Origin: Chloroflexota bacterium
Lineage (GTDB): Bacteria > Chloroflexota > Limnocylindria > Limnocylindrales > CSP1-4
Assembly: GCA_026004015.1 (NCBI GenBank)
Contig: BPIH01000001.1
Coordinates: 80,398-144,397 of the forward strand
DNA length: 64,000 nucleotides
Reading direction: 5' to 3'
In this document: piece after piece, positions 23,773 to 33,956 of the stretch
Position numbering within the stretch: position 1 is the stretch's first letter
How the letters are laid out: every line of letters starts with the position of its first letter
Translations under genes and position numbers: made by a program
The notes under the pieces: model-generated
What the model saw: the letters and a program-made list of their open reading frames with translations, nothing else
What the model was told of the DNA's origin: nothing
Database searches by the model: none

Positions 23773-24812
23773 TCACCGATCTCGTCACCCGATCCGACCA
23801 CCCTGCCGCCCCAGACCCCACCCGGTCGGACCTCGCCGACCACCGCCACCGGCCCCGTCGGCTCCGCCGGAGCCCGGCCCTCCGCCGCCTCGCCCGGGAA
23901 ACCCGGCTCCACCCGGCCCAGCTCATCGCGCCGCTCTTCGTCCTGCCCGGCCGCGACCGCGAGGAGCCGATCGCCTCGGTCCCCGGCCACGCCCGGCTCA
24001 GCCCCGACCGCGCCCTTCGCCGGGCGACGGAGCTCGCCGAACTCGGCGTCGGGGGCGTCCTCCTCTTCGGCCTCCCGGCGGCCAAGGACCCCGAAGGTCG
24101 AGCGGCGGCCGATCCCGACGGCCCGGTGCCCGAGACCCTCCGCCGCCTCCGCGACGCGGGCCTCCCCCTCGTCAGCGTCGCCGACGTCTGCCTCTGCGAG
24201 TACACGACCCACGGCCATTGCGGGGTCGTCGTCGGCGGCGAGATCGCCAACGACCCGAGCCTCCCCCGGCTCGTCGAGGCGGCCGTCGCCTACGCCACGG
24301 CCGGAGCCGACGTCGTCGCCCCCTCGGCCATGCTCGACGGGCAGGTGGCCGCCATCCGGGCCGGGCTCGATGCGGCCGGCCATACGGGCACCGCCATCCT
24401 CGCCTACGCCTCGAAGCACGCCTCCGCCCTCTACGCCCCGTTCCGCGAGGCGGCCGATTCGGCGCCCGCCTTCGGGGACCGACGGAGCTACCAGCTCGAC
24501 CCGGCGAACGGGCGGGCCGCCCTCCGGGAGCTGGCCCTCGACGCGGCCGAGGGGGCCGACGCGCTCATGGTCAAACCGGCCCTCACCTCCCTCGACCTCC
24601 TCGCCCGGGCCCGGGAGCGGTTCGATCTCCCCCTCGCCGCGTACCACGTGTCCGGCGAGGTGGCGATGCTCGAGGCGGCGGCCGAGCGGGGCTGGCTTGA
24701 CCGGCGAGCCGTCGGGCTCGAGCAGCTGACGGCCATCGTCCGGGCCGGCGCCGACTGGATCGTCACGTACCTTGCCGCCGATGCAGCCCGCTGGCTCGCC
24801 GAGGAGCGCTAG
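23769..24812 (+). CDS. hemB: delta-aminolevulinic acid dehydratase (Cys-type metal site)
   Basis: SVADVCLCEYTTHGHCGVV, DVVAPSAMLDGQVAAIR, SYQLDPANGRAALRE, ADALMVKPALTSLDLL, YHVSGEVAML. Confidence 0.97.
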   Translation: MITDLVTRSDHPAAPDPTRSDLADHRHRPRRLRRSPALRRLARETRLHPAQLIAPLFVLPGRDREEPIASVPGHARLSPDRALRRATELAELGVGGVLLFGLPAAKDPEGRAAADPDGPVPETLRRLRDAGLPLVSVADVCLCEYTTHGHCGVVVGGEIANDPSLPRLVEAAVAYATAGADVVAPSAMLDGQVAAIRAGLDAAGHTGTAILAYASKHASALYAPFREAADSAPAFGDRRSYQLDPANGRAALRELALDAAEGADALMVKPALTSLDLLARARERFDLPLAAYHVSGEVAMLEAAAERGWLDRRAVGLEQLTAIVRAGADWIVTYLAADAARWLAEER

Positions 24813-24891
24813 CCGTGATCCTCGACCCGAGGCTCAGTCACCCTCGCCGCCCGGGCTCGCGACCAGGGCTCCCACCGGAGGTTCTCGAGAC

Positions 24892-25656
24892 ATGAGCGTC
24901 ACCTTCGTCCACGCCCTCGCCCTCGGCCTCGATCCGGCCTGGCGCCGCCGCCCGAGCGCGGAGCGCGCCGCCGACGGCCGGGCCTTCGCCGCCGCCCTCG
25001 ACGCCGTGCCGGAGGTCCGGACGGTGCCGTATTCGATGATCGGCCTCCAGGCCGGCATCGACCTCCTCCTCTGGCGAACCGGCCCCGCCCTCGACCGCCT
25101 CGAGGAGGCGGCGGCCGCCCTCCTCCGCTCGCCCCTCGGCGGCTGGCTCGTGGTTCGGGAGTCGTTCCTCGGTCGGACCGGTTCGTCCCAGTACGTCAGC
25201 CGGCCGAGCAGCCAGGAGCAGGCGATCCTCGAGGGCGAACGGCTCCGCTACCTCGTCGCCTACCCGTTCACGAAGAGCACCGACTGGTACCTCATGTCGC
25301 GCGAGGCCCGCCAGGGGGTGATGAACGAGCACATCCGGGTGGGGCGGGCGTTTCCCCAGGTTCGCCAGCTCCTCGCCTACAGCTTCGGCCTCGACGACCC
25401 GGACTTCCTCGTCGCCTACGAAACCGACGACCTCGTCGCCTTCGGCGACCTCGTCCACGCCCTGCGGGCGACGGAGGCCCGCCGCTCGACGGTTCGGGAC
25501 ACGCCGATCCTCGCCGCCGTCCAGCGGCCCATGGAGGAGATCCTCGCCCTCCTCGGGGCGGCCCCCGAGGCGCGTGCCGCCGAGCCGTCGGCCCCGCGGG
25601 CGCGGACCGTCGCCGCTCGCTCCGCGGCCGACGTCGAAGTCGGGGTGGCCCGATGA
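24892..25656 (+). CDS. hemQ: coproheme decarboxylase (HemQ/ChdC), chlorite dismutase-like
   Basis: LRYLVAYPFTKSTDWYLMSREARQGVMNEHIRVGRAFPQVRQLLAYSFGLDDPDFLVAYETDDLVAFGDLVHALRATEAR. Confidence 0.92.
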   Translation: MSVTFVHALALGLDPAWRRRPSAERAADGRAFAAALDAVPEVRTVPYSMIGLQAGIDLLLWRTGPALDRLEEAAAALLRSPLGGWLVVRESFLGRTGSSQYVSRPSSQEQAILEGERLRYLVAYPFTKSTDWYLMSREARQGVMNEHIRVGRAFPQVRQLLAYSFGLDDPDFLVAYETDDLVAFGDLVHALRATEARRSTVRDTPILAAVQRPMEEILALLGAAPEARAAEPSAPRARTVAARSAADVEVGVAR

Positions 25657-26993
25657 CCCCGACGGTAGCCCGGCGGCGGGAGACCGTGATCGGGGATCCG
25701 ACGGTGGACGGCCAGTCGGTGTCGGCCGCCTGGCGGGAGCGCGCGCTCGCCCGCTTCCCGGGCGGGGTGAACAGCCCGGTCCGTGCCTACCGGGCCGTGG
25801 ACGGCGAGCCGCTGATCATCGTCCGGGGCGAGGGCCCCCTCGTCTGGGACGCCGACGGGACCGAGTACGTCGACTACGTCGGCGCCTTCGGGCCCCTCAT
25901 CTGTGGCCACGCCCACCCGGCGGTCGTGGTGGCCGTCGAGGCGGCGGCCCGCGACGGCGGTCCCTTCGGGGCGACGACGCCCCGCGAGGTCGAGCTCGCC
26001 GAGCGGATCGCGGCCGCCATGCCGGTCATCGAGCGGCTCCGCTTCGTCTCCTCGGGAACGGAGGCGACGATGAGCGTCCTCCGGCTCGCCCGGGCGGCGA
26101 CCGGCCGCGACCTCGTCCTGAAGTTCGAGGGCGGCTACCACGGCCACGTCGACGGGCTCCTCGTCGAGGCCGGCTCCGGCCTGGCGACCCTCGGCCTCCC
26201 GGCCAGCGCCGGCGTCACCGTCGCCCAGGCCGTCGAGACCATCGTCGTCCCCTACAACGACCTGGCGGCCGTGGAGCGGGCCTTCGACGACCATCGGGGA
26301 CGGATCGCGGCCGTCATCGTCGAGCCCGTGGCGGCGAACGTCGGCGTCATCCCCCCGGCCCCGGGTTTCCTCGAGGGGCTGCGGCGGGTGACCCGGGCCG
26401 ACGGCGCCCTCCTCGTCTTCGACGAGGTCATCACCGGCTTCCGGATCGCCCGGGGCGGAGCCGTCGAGCGGTTCGGGGTCGAACCGGACCTCGTCACCCT
26501 CGGTAAGGTCATCGGCGGCGGGCTACCGATCGGGGCCTACGGCGGGCGGGCCGAGCTCCTCGATCTCGTCGCCCCGGTCGGCCCGGTCTACCAGGCGGGG
26601 ACCCTCGCCGGCCACCCGCTCGCCATGGCGGCCGGGATCGCGACCCTCGACCTCCTCATGCCGGCCGCGTACCGGGAGCTCGAACGGACGGCGGCGGCCC
26701 TGGAAGCCGGTCTCCGGGCGGCGGCGGCGGAGGCGGGGGTCGGGGTCGCCGTCAACCGGGTCGGCTCGCTGCTGACGGTCTTCTTCCGGGCTCGGCCACC
26801 GGCCGATGCGACCGGGGCGAAGGCGAGCGACACGGCCGCCTTCGCCCGCTTCCACCGGGCGATGCGGGCGGCGGGGATCCTCGTCCCACCGTCGCAGTTC
26901 GAGGCCTGGTTCGTCTCCCTCGCCCACACCGACACGGAGATCGCCCGGACCGTGGCCGCCGCCCGGGAGGCGTTGCGCGCATGTCGGGGCTGA
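25653..26993 (+). CDS. hemL: glutamate-1-semialdehyde 2,1-aminomutase
   Basis: RFPGGVNSPVRAYRAVDGEPLIIVRGEG...RLRFVSSGTEATMSVLRLARAATGRDLVLKFEGGYHGHVDGLLVEAGSG...LVTLGKVIGGGLPIGAYGGRAELL. Confidence 0.97.
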   Translation: MTPTVARRRETVIGDPTVDGQSVSAAWRERALARFPGGVNSPVRAYRAVDGEPLIIVRGEGPLVWDADGTEYVDYVGAFGPLICGHAHPAVVVAVEAAARDGGPFGATTPREVELAERIAAAMPVIERLRFVSSGTEATMSVLRLARAATGRDLVLKFEGGYHGHVDGLLVEAGSGLATLGLPASAGVTVAQAVETIVVPYNDLAAVERAFDDHRGRIAAVIVEPVAANVGVIPPAPGFLEGLRRVTRADGALLVFDEVITGFRIARGGAVERFGVEPDLVTLGKVIGGGLPIGAYGGRAELLDLVAPVGPVYQAGTLAGHPLAMAAGIATLDLLMPAAYRELERTAAALEAGLRAAAAEAGVGVAVNRVGSLLTVFFRARPPADATGAKASDTAAFARFHRAMRAAGILVPPSQFEAWFVSLAHTDTEIARTVAAAREALRACRG

Positions 26994-28096
26994 GCGGGGC
27001 GACGGCGCTGCCCGGGCAGAGCCCGATTGGGTCCGCGGCCGCTCGCTACCTCCGGGCCTGTCGGCGCCTGCCCGTCGACACGACCCCGGTCTGGTTCATG
27101 CGCCAGGCCGGGCGGGCGCTGCCCGAGTATCGAGCCATGCGGCACCGGGTCTCCCTCGAGGCCGCCATCGCCGATCCGGCCCTGGCGGCCGAGATCACCC
27201 TCCTGCCGGTGACCCGCCTCGGCGTCGACGCCGCCATCGTCTTCGCCGACATCACGACCCCCCTCCCCGGGCTCGGGATCCGAGTCCAGCTCGTCGACGG
27301 GGTCGGCCCCGTCGTCGAGGCCCCCGTCCGATCGGCCGCCGACCTCGATCGCCTGGCCCCGGCCATCGATCCCGGCGCCTTCGAGCCGACGGCGGCCGCC
27401 GTTCGCCTCGTCCGCGACGCGAGCCCGGTCCCGGTCATCGGCTTCGCCGGGGCGCCCTTCACCCTCGCCTGCTACCTCGTCGAGGGTGCCGGAGCGCGGA
27501 CCGAGTTCCCGAACCTGCGCCGGCTCATGCGCCGGGAGCCGGCGACGGTCGAGCGACTCCTCGATCGCCTCGCCGACCTGGCGGTCGGTGCCCTGCGGGC
27601 GCAGGTGGAGGCGGGAGCGGCGGCAGTCCAGCTCTTCGATTCCTGGGTCGGCGGCCTCTCGCCGGCCGATTACCGGCGCTTCGTCCGACCGCCGATGCGG
27701 CGTCTTCTCGACGGCCTCGGCGATCTCGGGGTGCCGGTCACGGTCTTCGGGATCGGGACGGCCGGGCTCCTCGGCGAGATCGCGGCGACCGGCGGCGACG
27801 TCATCGGTCTCGACTGGCGGGTCGACCTGGGCGACGGCTGGCAGCGAGTCGGCGAGGGCAGAGCCGTCCAGGGCAACCTCGACCCGTGGCTCCTCCTCGG
27901 GCCGTGGCCCGAGATCGAGGCCGCGACCCGGGCGATCCTCGCCGCGGCAGGGGGTCGGCCCGGACACATCTTCAACCTCGGGCACGGCGTCCACCCGGAG
28001 ACCGACCCCGACGTCCTCCGCCGGCTCGTCGACCTCGTCCACGAGGCGGGAAGCCGCGGCGCCGAGCCCCCGAACCGCACTCCAAAGCGCACGTGA
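26981..28096 (+). CDS. hemE: uroporphyrinogen decarboxylase
   Basis: TPVWFMRQAGRALPEYRAMR, AAIVFADITTPLPGLG, IGFAGAPFTLACYLVEG, VIGLDWRVDLGDGW, VQGNLDPWLLLG, HIFNLGHGVHPETDPD. Confidence 0.97.
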   Translation: MSGLSGATALPGQSPIGSAAARYLRACRRLPVDTTPVWFMRQAGRALPEYRAMRHRVSLEAAIADPALAAEITLLPVTRLGVDAAIVFADITTPLPGLGIRVQLVDGVGPVVEAPVRSAADLDRLAPAIDPGAFEPTAAAVRLVRDASPVPVIGFAGAPFTLACYLVEGAGARTEFPNLRRLMRREPATVERLLDRLADLAVGALRAQVEAGAAAVQLFDSWVGGLSPADYRRFVRPPMRRLLDGLGDLGVPVTVFGIGTAGLLGEIAATGGDVIGLDWRVDLGDGWQRVGEGRAVQGNLDPWLLLGPWPEIEAATRAILAAAGGRPGHIFNLGHGVHPETDPDVLRRLVDLVHEAGSRGAEPPNRTPKRT

Positions 28097-28107
28097 GAGG
28101 TACGCCG

Positions 28108-29217
28108 ATGTCCGATCTCGCCCCGACGAGCCCGACCGCCTCCCCGGCCCTGCTGCCGTACCGCCACGGCTGCCCGGCCGACGCCGATCCCTTCGCCCCG
28201 CGGCTGCCCGGCTCGGACCCGGCCGACGACGGTGGCCACGGGGTCGACGGCGGGGTCGGCATCCTCCTCATGGCCTACGGCGGCCCGGCCTCCCTCGACG
28301 AGGTCCCGGCCTATTACACCGACATCCGCGGCGGGCGACCGCCGAGCCAGGAGCTCCTCGACGAGCTCCTCGAGCGCTACGAGGCCATCGGCGGTCGGTC
28401 GCCCCTGGCCGAGGTCACCGAGCGGCAGCGACGGGCCCTCGAGGGCGAGCTGGCGCGGCGCGGGCTCCCGGTACCCGTCCATGTCGGCTACAAGCACAGC
28501 CCACCCTTCGTCGCCGAGACCGTCGGCCGGATGGCGGATGAGGGGGTTCGCCGGATCCTCGCCCTCGCCCTCGCCCCGCACTTCTCGACGATGACCGCCT
28601 GCTCCTACTGCCAGCGCGTCGACGCGGCACGCCGGACGCTCCAGGAGCGGGACGGTGGGCCGGCCGTCCGCTACGCCATGGTCGCCGACTGGCACGCCGA
28701 GCCGGCCTTCATCGAGGCCCTGGCCGACGTCACCCGGACCGCCCTCGCCACCCTTTCCGGCGATGGCCGGCCGTGGGTCGTCTTCTCGGCCCACAGCCTG
28801 CCCGAGCGGATCGTCGGGCTCGGCGACCCGTACCCGGATCTCCTCCGGGAGACCGCTCGCCTCGTCGCCGAGACCCTCGGGCTCTCGGGCTGGAGCTTCG
28901 CCTTCCAGAGCGCGGCCCGGACCGGGGACGCCTGGCTCGGACCGGATCTCTCGACCGAGCTCGAGCGGCTGGCGGCGGCGGGCGTCCGGTCGGTCGTCGT
29001 CTCCTCGGTCGGCTTCGTGGCGAGCAACCTGGAGCTCCTCTACGACATCGACATCGAGGCACGGGCGCGGGCCGCCGAGCTCGGCATGCGCCTCGTCCGG
29101 GCGGCCGCCCTCGACGATCATCCGCGCCTCGTCGCCGCCCTCGCCGACATCGTCGAACGGGCGCTGCGGCGTGGCCGGCGGTCGTCGACCGCCCGGGCGT
29201 CCAGCGGGGCGGCCTGA
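28108..29217 (+). CDS. hemH: ferrochelatase (coproporphyrin ferrochelatase CpfC by context)
   Basis: GILLMAYGGPASLDEVPAYYTDIRGGRPPS, VGYKHSPPFVAETVGRMADEGVRRILALALAPHFSTMT, VVFSAHSLPERIV, FAFQSAARTGDAWLGPDL. Confidence 0.95.
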   Translation: MSDLAPTSPTASPALLPYRHGCPADADPFAPRLPGSDPADDGGHGVDGGVGILLMAYGGPASLDEVPAYYTDIRGGRPPSQELLDELLERYEAIGGRSPLAEVTERQRRALEGELARRGLPVPVHVGYKHSPPFVAETVGRMADEGVRRILALALAPHFSTMTACSYCQRVDAARRTLQERDGGPAVRYAMVADWHAEPAFIEALADVTRTALATLSGDGRPWVVFSAHSLPERIVGLGDPYPDLLRETARLVAETLGLSGWSFAFQSAARTGDAWLGPDLSTELERLAAAGVRSVVVSSVGFVASNLELLYDIDIEARARAAELGMRLVRAAALDDHPRLVAALADIVERALRRGRRSSTARASSGAA

Positions 29218-29227
29218 GGGCGAGGTC

Positions 29228-30168
29228 ATGGCGACCGTCGATCCCGCTGCCCGAGGAGGTGTCGCGCGCCGGGCGCGTCGAGCTCCGGCCCTTCTCCCCG
29301 CCCCGCGCTTCGAGGAGCGGCCGATCCTCGTCTACTGGGAGGTCACCCGAGCCTGTGCCCTCGCTGCCGCCACTGTCGGGCCGAAGCGATCCCGGAGCCG
29401 ACGCCCGGCGAGCTCGACACGGTCGAGGGGCGGCGCCTCCTGGAGATGATCGCCAGCTTCGGTCGGCCGCTCCCGCGGGTCGTCCTGACCGGGGGCGACC
29501 CCATCGAGCGAGCCGACCTCTTCGAGCTCATGGCCACAGCCCGGGAGCTCGGCCTGGCCGTCTCGTTGACGCCGAGCGTGACGCCGAACCTGCGGGCGCC
29601 GGTGGTGACGCGGCTCGCCGCCGCCGGCATCGACTCCATCGCGCTCAGCCTGGACGGCTCGACGGCTGCCCGCCACGACGCCATTCGCGGGATCCCGGGG
29701 ACCTTCGCGGCGACCCTCGAGGCGGCTCGCTCGGTGCGCTCGGCGGGTCTCGGGCTCCAGATCAACACCCTCGTCGCCGAGGAGACCGTCGACGATCTGC
29801 CGGCCATCGCCCGGCTCGTGGCCGGCCTCGACATCATCCGTTGGAGCCTCTTCTTCCTCGTTCCCGTCGGCCGGGGACGGCTGCTCCAGGGGCTCGACTC
29901 GGCTCGGGCTGAGCGGGTCCTCCGCTGGCTCGTCGACCTGTCTCGGATGGCACCCTTCGCCGTCACGGCGACGGAGGCGATGCACGTCCGGCGAATCGCC
30001 GTCCAGAGGCTGCGGCCGGCGGGTTGGACGGACGAGGCGATCGCCCGGACCGACCTCGGCCGGGGTTTCCGAATCAACGATGGGCGGGGCGTCGGATCCC
30101 CTCTGTCCGTACGAGCCGCCGGCCCGGCGCCGCCGGCGTCACGCGGCCTGAGCCGACCGGTCGCGTGA
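29228..30168 (+). CDS. radical SAM protein (haem-locus associated), frameshift near 29371; no SPASM-like C-terminus
   Basis: ILVYWEVTRACALA then CRHCRAEAIPEPTPGELDTVEGRRLLEMIASFGRPLPRVVLTGGDPIERADLFELM (CxxxCxxC once a 1-nt deletion is corrected). Confidence 0.85.
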
Positions 30169-31648
30169 TCGACTCCTCCGTGGGCGGGCAGCCTACCGAG
30201 CGCTCCGCTACCGAGCGCGTCGCCGAGCGCTCCGGCCATGGCCCGGCCGGTGGTCGCCCGCCGGCCCCCGGGTCGGAGCCGATCGTCGCCATCGTCGGGG
30301 CAGGAATCGCCGGCCTCGTCGTCGCCCACCGCCTCGCCGCCATGGGCGTCCCGACTGCCATCGTCGACGCCGCGCCGCGCCCCGGCGGGCGGATCACCAC
30401 CCGGCGGCAGGACGGCCTCGTGCTCGAAGCCGGTCCCGACGGCTTCCTCGCCGGCCCGGCGGTGCTGGCCCTCTGCCGGGAGCTCGGCCTCGAGGGGGAG
30501 CTCGTCGAGCCGCTCCCGCCGGCGGCGACGAGCATCCTCTGGCGAGGGCGCCTCCACCCGCTGCCACCCGGGACGGCGGCCGGTGTCCCGGTCGCCCTCC
30601 GCGGCTTCTGGCCGACGGCGCTTCTGCGGCCCTGGGAGAAGGCCCGGGTCCTCCTCGATCTCGTCCTTCCGGGGGAAGGCGATGCCCTGGCCCTCGACGA
30701 CCCCCTCGGCCCGGCCCTCCGTCGTCGTCTCGGGAGGGCGGTCGTGGAGCGCCTCGTCGAGCCCCTCCTCGGCGGGCTCCACGGTGGCGGTCTCGACGAC
30801 CTCAGCGGCGGGGCCGTCGCGCCCTGGTTGGTGGACGTGCTCCGCCGGGGGAGCCTCGTCCGCGGCCTGCGCCGGCGTCACGGCGCTGCACCGATGCGGC
30901 TGCTGTCGCTGCACGGCGGGATGGAGCGGCTCGTCGAGGAGCTGGCCCGCGGCCTCGAGGGGCGAGCGAAGTGGCACCTTGGCCGTGGTGCCGAGGGAGT
31001 GGCACGGGGGCCGGAGGGCTGGCGGATCGTCCTCGAGGACGGCAGCTCGCTGGAGGCTGCCGGTCTCGTCCTCGCCTGCCCGGCCCCGGCCGCCGGACGG
31101 CTCGTCGAGGGGGTCGATGGCGAGCTCGCCCGTCTCCTCGGGACGATCGCCTACGGGTCGCTCGCCGTCGTCAACCTGGCCTACCGGGAGGCCGACCTCG
31201 GCCGAGCCCCGGAGGGCCACGGCTTCCTCGTCCCTCGGGCGGAGCCCGGTCGGCTTCGAGGCGTGAGCTGGGCGTCCCGGAAGTGGCCGGGGCGGGCGCC
31301 CCCGGCGTCGTCCTGGCGCGGGCGTTCCTCGACCTCGAGCCCGGATCGGAACCCGCGAGCGAGGCCATCGCCGAGGAGGCCGTCGCGGGCCTCGAGCCGA
31401 TCCTCGCACCGCGGCGGCTGCCCTTCGTGGTCGAGGTTCACCGCTTCGCCCGCTCGATGCCCCGCTACACCGTCGGTCACCTCGGACGGGTGGCGGCCAT
31501 CGAGGCCCGGTGGCGCCGGCTGCCGGGGCTCTTCCTCGTCGGCTCGGCCTATCGCGGCGCCGGCATCGGGGAGCTCGTGGCGGCCGCCGAGGCGGTCGCT
31601 CGGGAGGCCGGGGCGGCTCTGGGCGCCGGAATCCGCGCCGCGACCTAG
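30165..31648 (+). CDS. hemY: HemY/CgoX protoporphyrinogen/coproporphyrinogen III oxidase, GTG start, frameshift near 31300
   Basis: VAIVGAGIAGLVVAHRLAAMGVPTAIVDAAPRPGGRITTRRQDGLVLEAGPDGFL; GVSWASRKWPGRAP; C-term LFLVGSAYRGAGIGELVAAAEAVAREA. Confidence 0.92.
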
Positions 31649-31654
31649 GCTCGG

Positions 31655-31737
31655 GCTCGGCTCGAGCTCGGCTCGAACTGCGCTCGAACTCGGCTCGACG
31701 TCGGCTCGAGCTCGGCTCGAACCGCGCTCGAACTCGG
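31655..31737. repeat. imperfect tandem repeat of CTCGGCTCGAR-type units
   Basis: GGCTCGAGCTCGGCTCGAACTGCGCTCGAACTCGG and GGCTCGAGCTCGGCTCGAACCGCGCTCGAACTCGG occur back to back between hemY and the PfkB gene. Confidence 0.8.
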
Positions 31738-31775
31738 GGGTGTCCGGCCGGCGGGACTCGTCTATCCTGTCGGGC

Positions 31776-32766
31776 GTGCCGACGCTCCGCCCACCGGGCC
31801 CGCTCCGTCGCTCCAGCCGGCGTCCCGCGCGGGCCGCCCCGCCGCGGATCCTCGTCATCGGCGATCTCGTCCTCGACGCCGTGCTCGTGCCGTCCCGGCC
31901 CCTCGAGCGCGGCACCGACGTCCCCGGTCGGGTCGCCCTCCGCCAGGGTGGTTCGGCGGCGAACACGGCCCGCTGGCTCGCCCGGCTCGGCGCTCGGACG
32001 ACCCTCGTGGCGGCCGTCGGGCGGGATCGGATCGGGCGGGCCCTCGTCGAGACGATCCGGGCCGAAGGCGTCACGCCCCGGGTGGCCCGGATCGCCGGAC
32101 ATCGGAGCGGGCGGATCGGGGTCCTCGTGACGCCCGACGGCGAGCGGTCCTTCGTCGCCGATCGGGGCGCGGCCGATCAGCTCGCGCCGTCCCATCTCCG
32201 GCCCGCCTGGTTCCGGGGCATCGACCTCCTCCACCTGCCGGCCTACTCGCTCCTCGGTGAGCCCCTCGGTCTGGCAGGGCGGGCGGCCATCGAGGCGGCT
32301 CGGGCCGAGAACGCCCTCGTCAGCCTCGACCTGGCCTCCATCGCCCCGCTTCTCGCCCGCGGTCGGCGGGCGGCCCGGGCCCTCGTGGCCTGGGTGCGGG
32401 CCGACATCCTCTTCGCCACCGAAGCCGAGAGCGAAGCCCTCCTCGGTCGCTACGCCGTCGACGATCTGCTCGAGTTCGCGCCGCTGGCCATCGTCAAGCG
32501 GGGGGCCGAAGGGCGCGACGGTCCTCCTTCGAAGCTCCGCGGCCGGCTCGGAGCGCTTGAAGTTCGAGGTCGCCACCCGGCCGGTGACGACGGAGGACTC
32601 GACGGGCGCCGGCGACGCCTTCGATGCCGGCTTCCTCGTCGCCTGGCTGGCTGCTCGGGCGGCCGGGCGGCCGGTGGTCTCGTCGCTCCGGAGGGCGGCC
32701 GTGGCCGGGCACCGGACGGCGATCCGGCACCTGACGTCGGCCCGGCCCGAGCTCGTCCTCGGCTGA
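31776..32766 (+). CDS. PfkB-family kinase, possibly pseudouridine kinase, GTG start, frameshift near 32510
   Basis: RILVIGDLVLDAVLVPSRPLERGTDVPGRVALRQGGSAANTARWLARLGARTTLVAAVGRD; C-term VTTEDSTGAGDAFDAGFLVAWLAARAAG. Confidence 0.88.
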
Positions 32767-32785
32767 GCGTGGTTTCGAGCTGATC

Positions 32786-33932
32786 GTGGCCTCACCGTTG
32801 GCCGCCCCTTCCCTCGAGGGGGCCGGGATCTCGGCCCGCCTCCGGCTCGCCGAGGAGGTCGCGGGGGCTCTCGCCGCCGGCCGGCCGGTCGTCGCCCTCG
32901 AGTCGACGCTCATCAGCCACGGCCTCCCGTTCCCGGTCAACCTCGAGGTCGCGGCGGGCGCCGAGGAGGCGGTGCGGGGCGCCGGTGCGACGCCGGCGAC
33001 GGTCGCCATCCGGGACGGCCAGATCCTCGTCGGCCTCGGGCGGGACGACCTCGTCGCTCTCGCCTCCTCGCCACCGGGCAGCGTTCGCAAGGCGTCTCGT
33101 TCCTCCCTCGCAGGGGCCCTCGCCCGAAAGGGCTGGGCGGCGACGACGGTCTCGGCGACGATGATCGTGGCTCGGGCGGCGGGAATCGCGGTCTTCGCGA
33201 CCGGGGGGATCGGCGGGGTCCATCGGGGGGCCTTCGGTGGGGTCCTCGGCGGTTCCTCGGGGGCGGCCGCGGAGGCGTCTCCCGAGGCGGCCGGTCCCGG
33301 ACCCGTGTCCGACGTTCGTACCGACCTCGCCGCTCCGGCATCCACGACCCGACCCGCCGCCGGCCGGCCGCCGAGCCTCGACGTCTCGGTCGACCTCGAG
33401 GAGCTGGCGCGGACACCGGTGGCCGTCGTCTGCGCCGGCCCGAAGGCGATCCTCGACGTCGCCGGGACCGTCGAGTGGCTCGAGGGCCGCGGGGTGCCGG
33501 TGCTCGTCATCGGCCAGCGGGAGGTCCCGGGCTTCTGGTGCCGGACGAGCGGCGTCTCCCGCGCCGGACACCGCCGCCGACGTGGCCGAGGCGGCGAAGG
33601 TCGTGGCGACCCACCTCGAGCTCGGCCTCGGCAGCGGAATTCTCGTCTGCGTGCCGGTGCCCGAGTCGGCCGCCCTGCCCGACGACCTCGGTCGGGCCGC
33701 CGTCGAGCGGGCCGTGGCCGAAGCCGAGGCGGCGGGGATCGGCGGCGCGGCGCTGACTCCGTGGCTGCTGGGCCGGATTGCCGAGCTGACCGACGGCGCC
33801 TCGCTTCGGGCGAACGCGGCCCTCATCGTCGAGAACGCCCGGGTGGCGGGCGAGCTGGCGCGCCGGGTGGCGGGCGAGCTCACCGGCCGGGTGACGGGCT
33901 CGCCCGTCCGCCGGGTTCCTGGAGGAGGCTGA
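32786..33932 (+). CDS. psuG: pseudouridine-5'-phosphate glycosidase with a low-complexity insertion, frameshift near 33550
   Basis: VALESTLISHGLPFPVNLEVA, PATVAIRDGQILVGL, ARKGWAATTVSATMIVARAAGIAVFATGGIGGVHRGA, LDVSVDLEELARTPVAVVCAGPKAILDVAGTVEWLEGRGVPVLV. Confidence 0.93.
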
Positions 33933-33956
33933 GCACACCGAAGCCGGACGTGTGCG

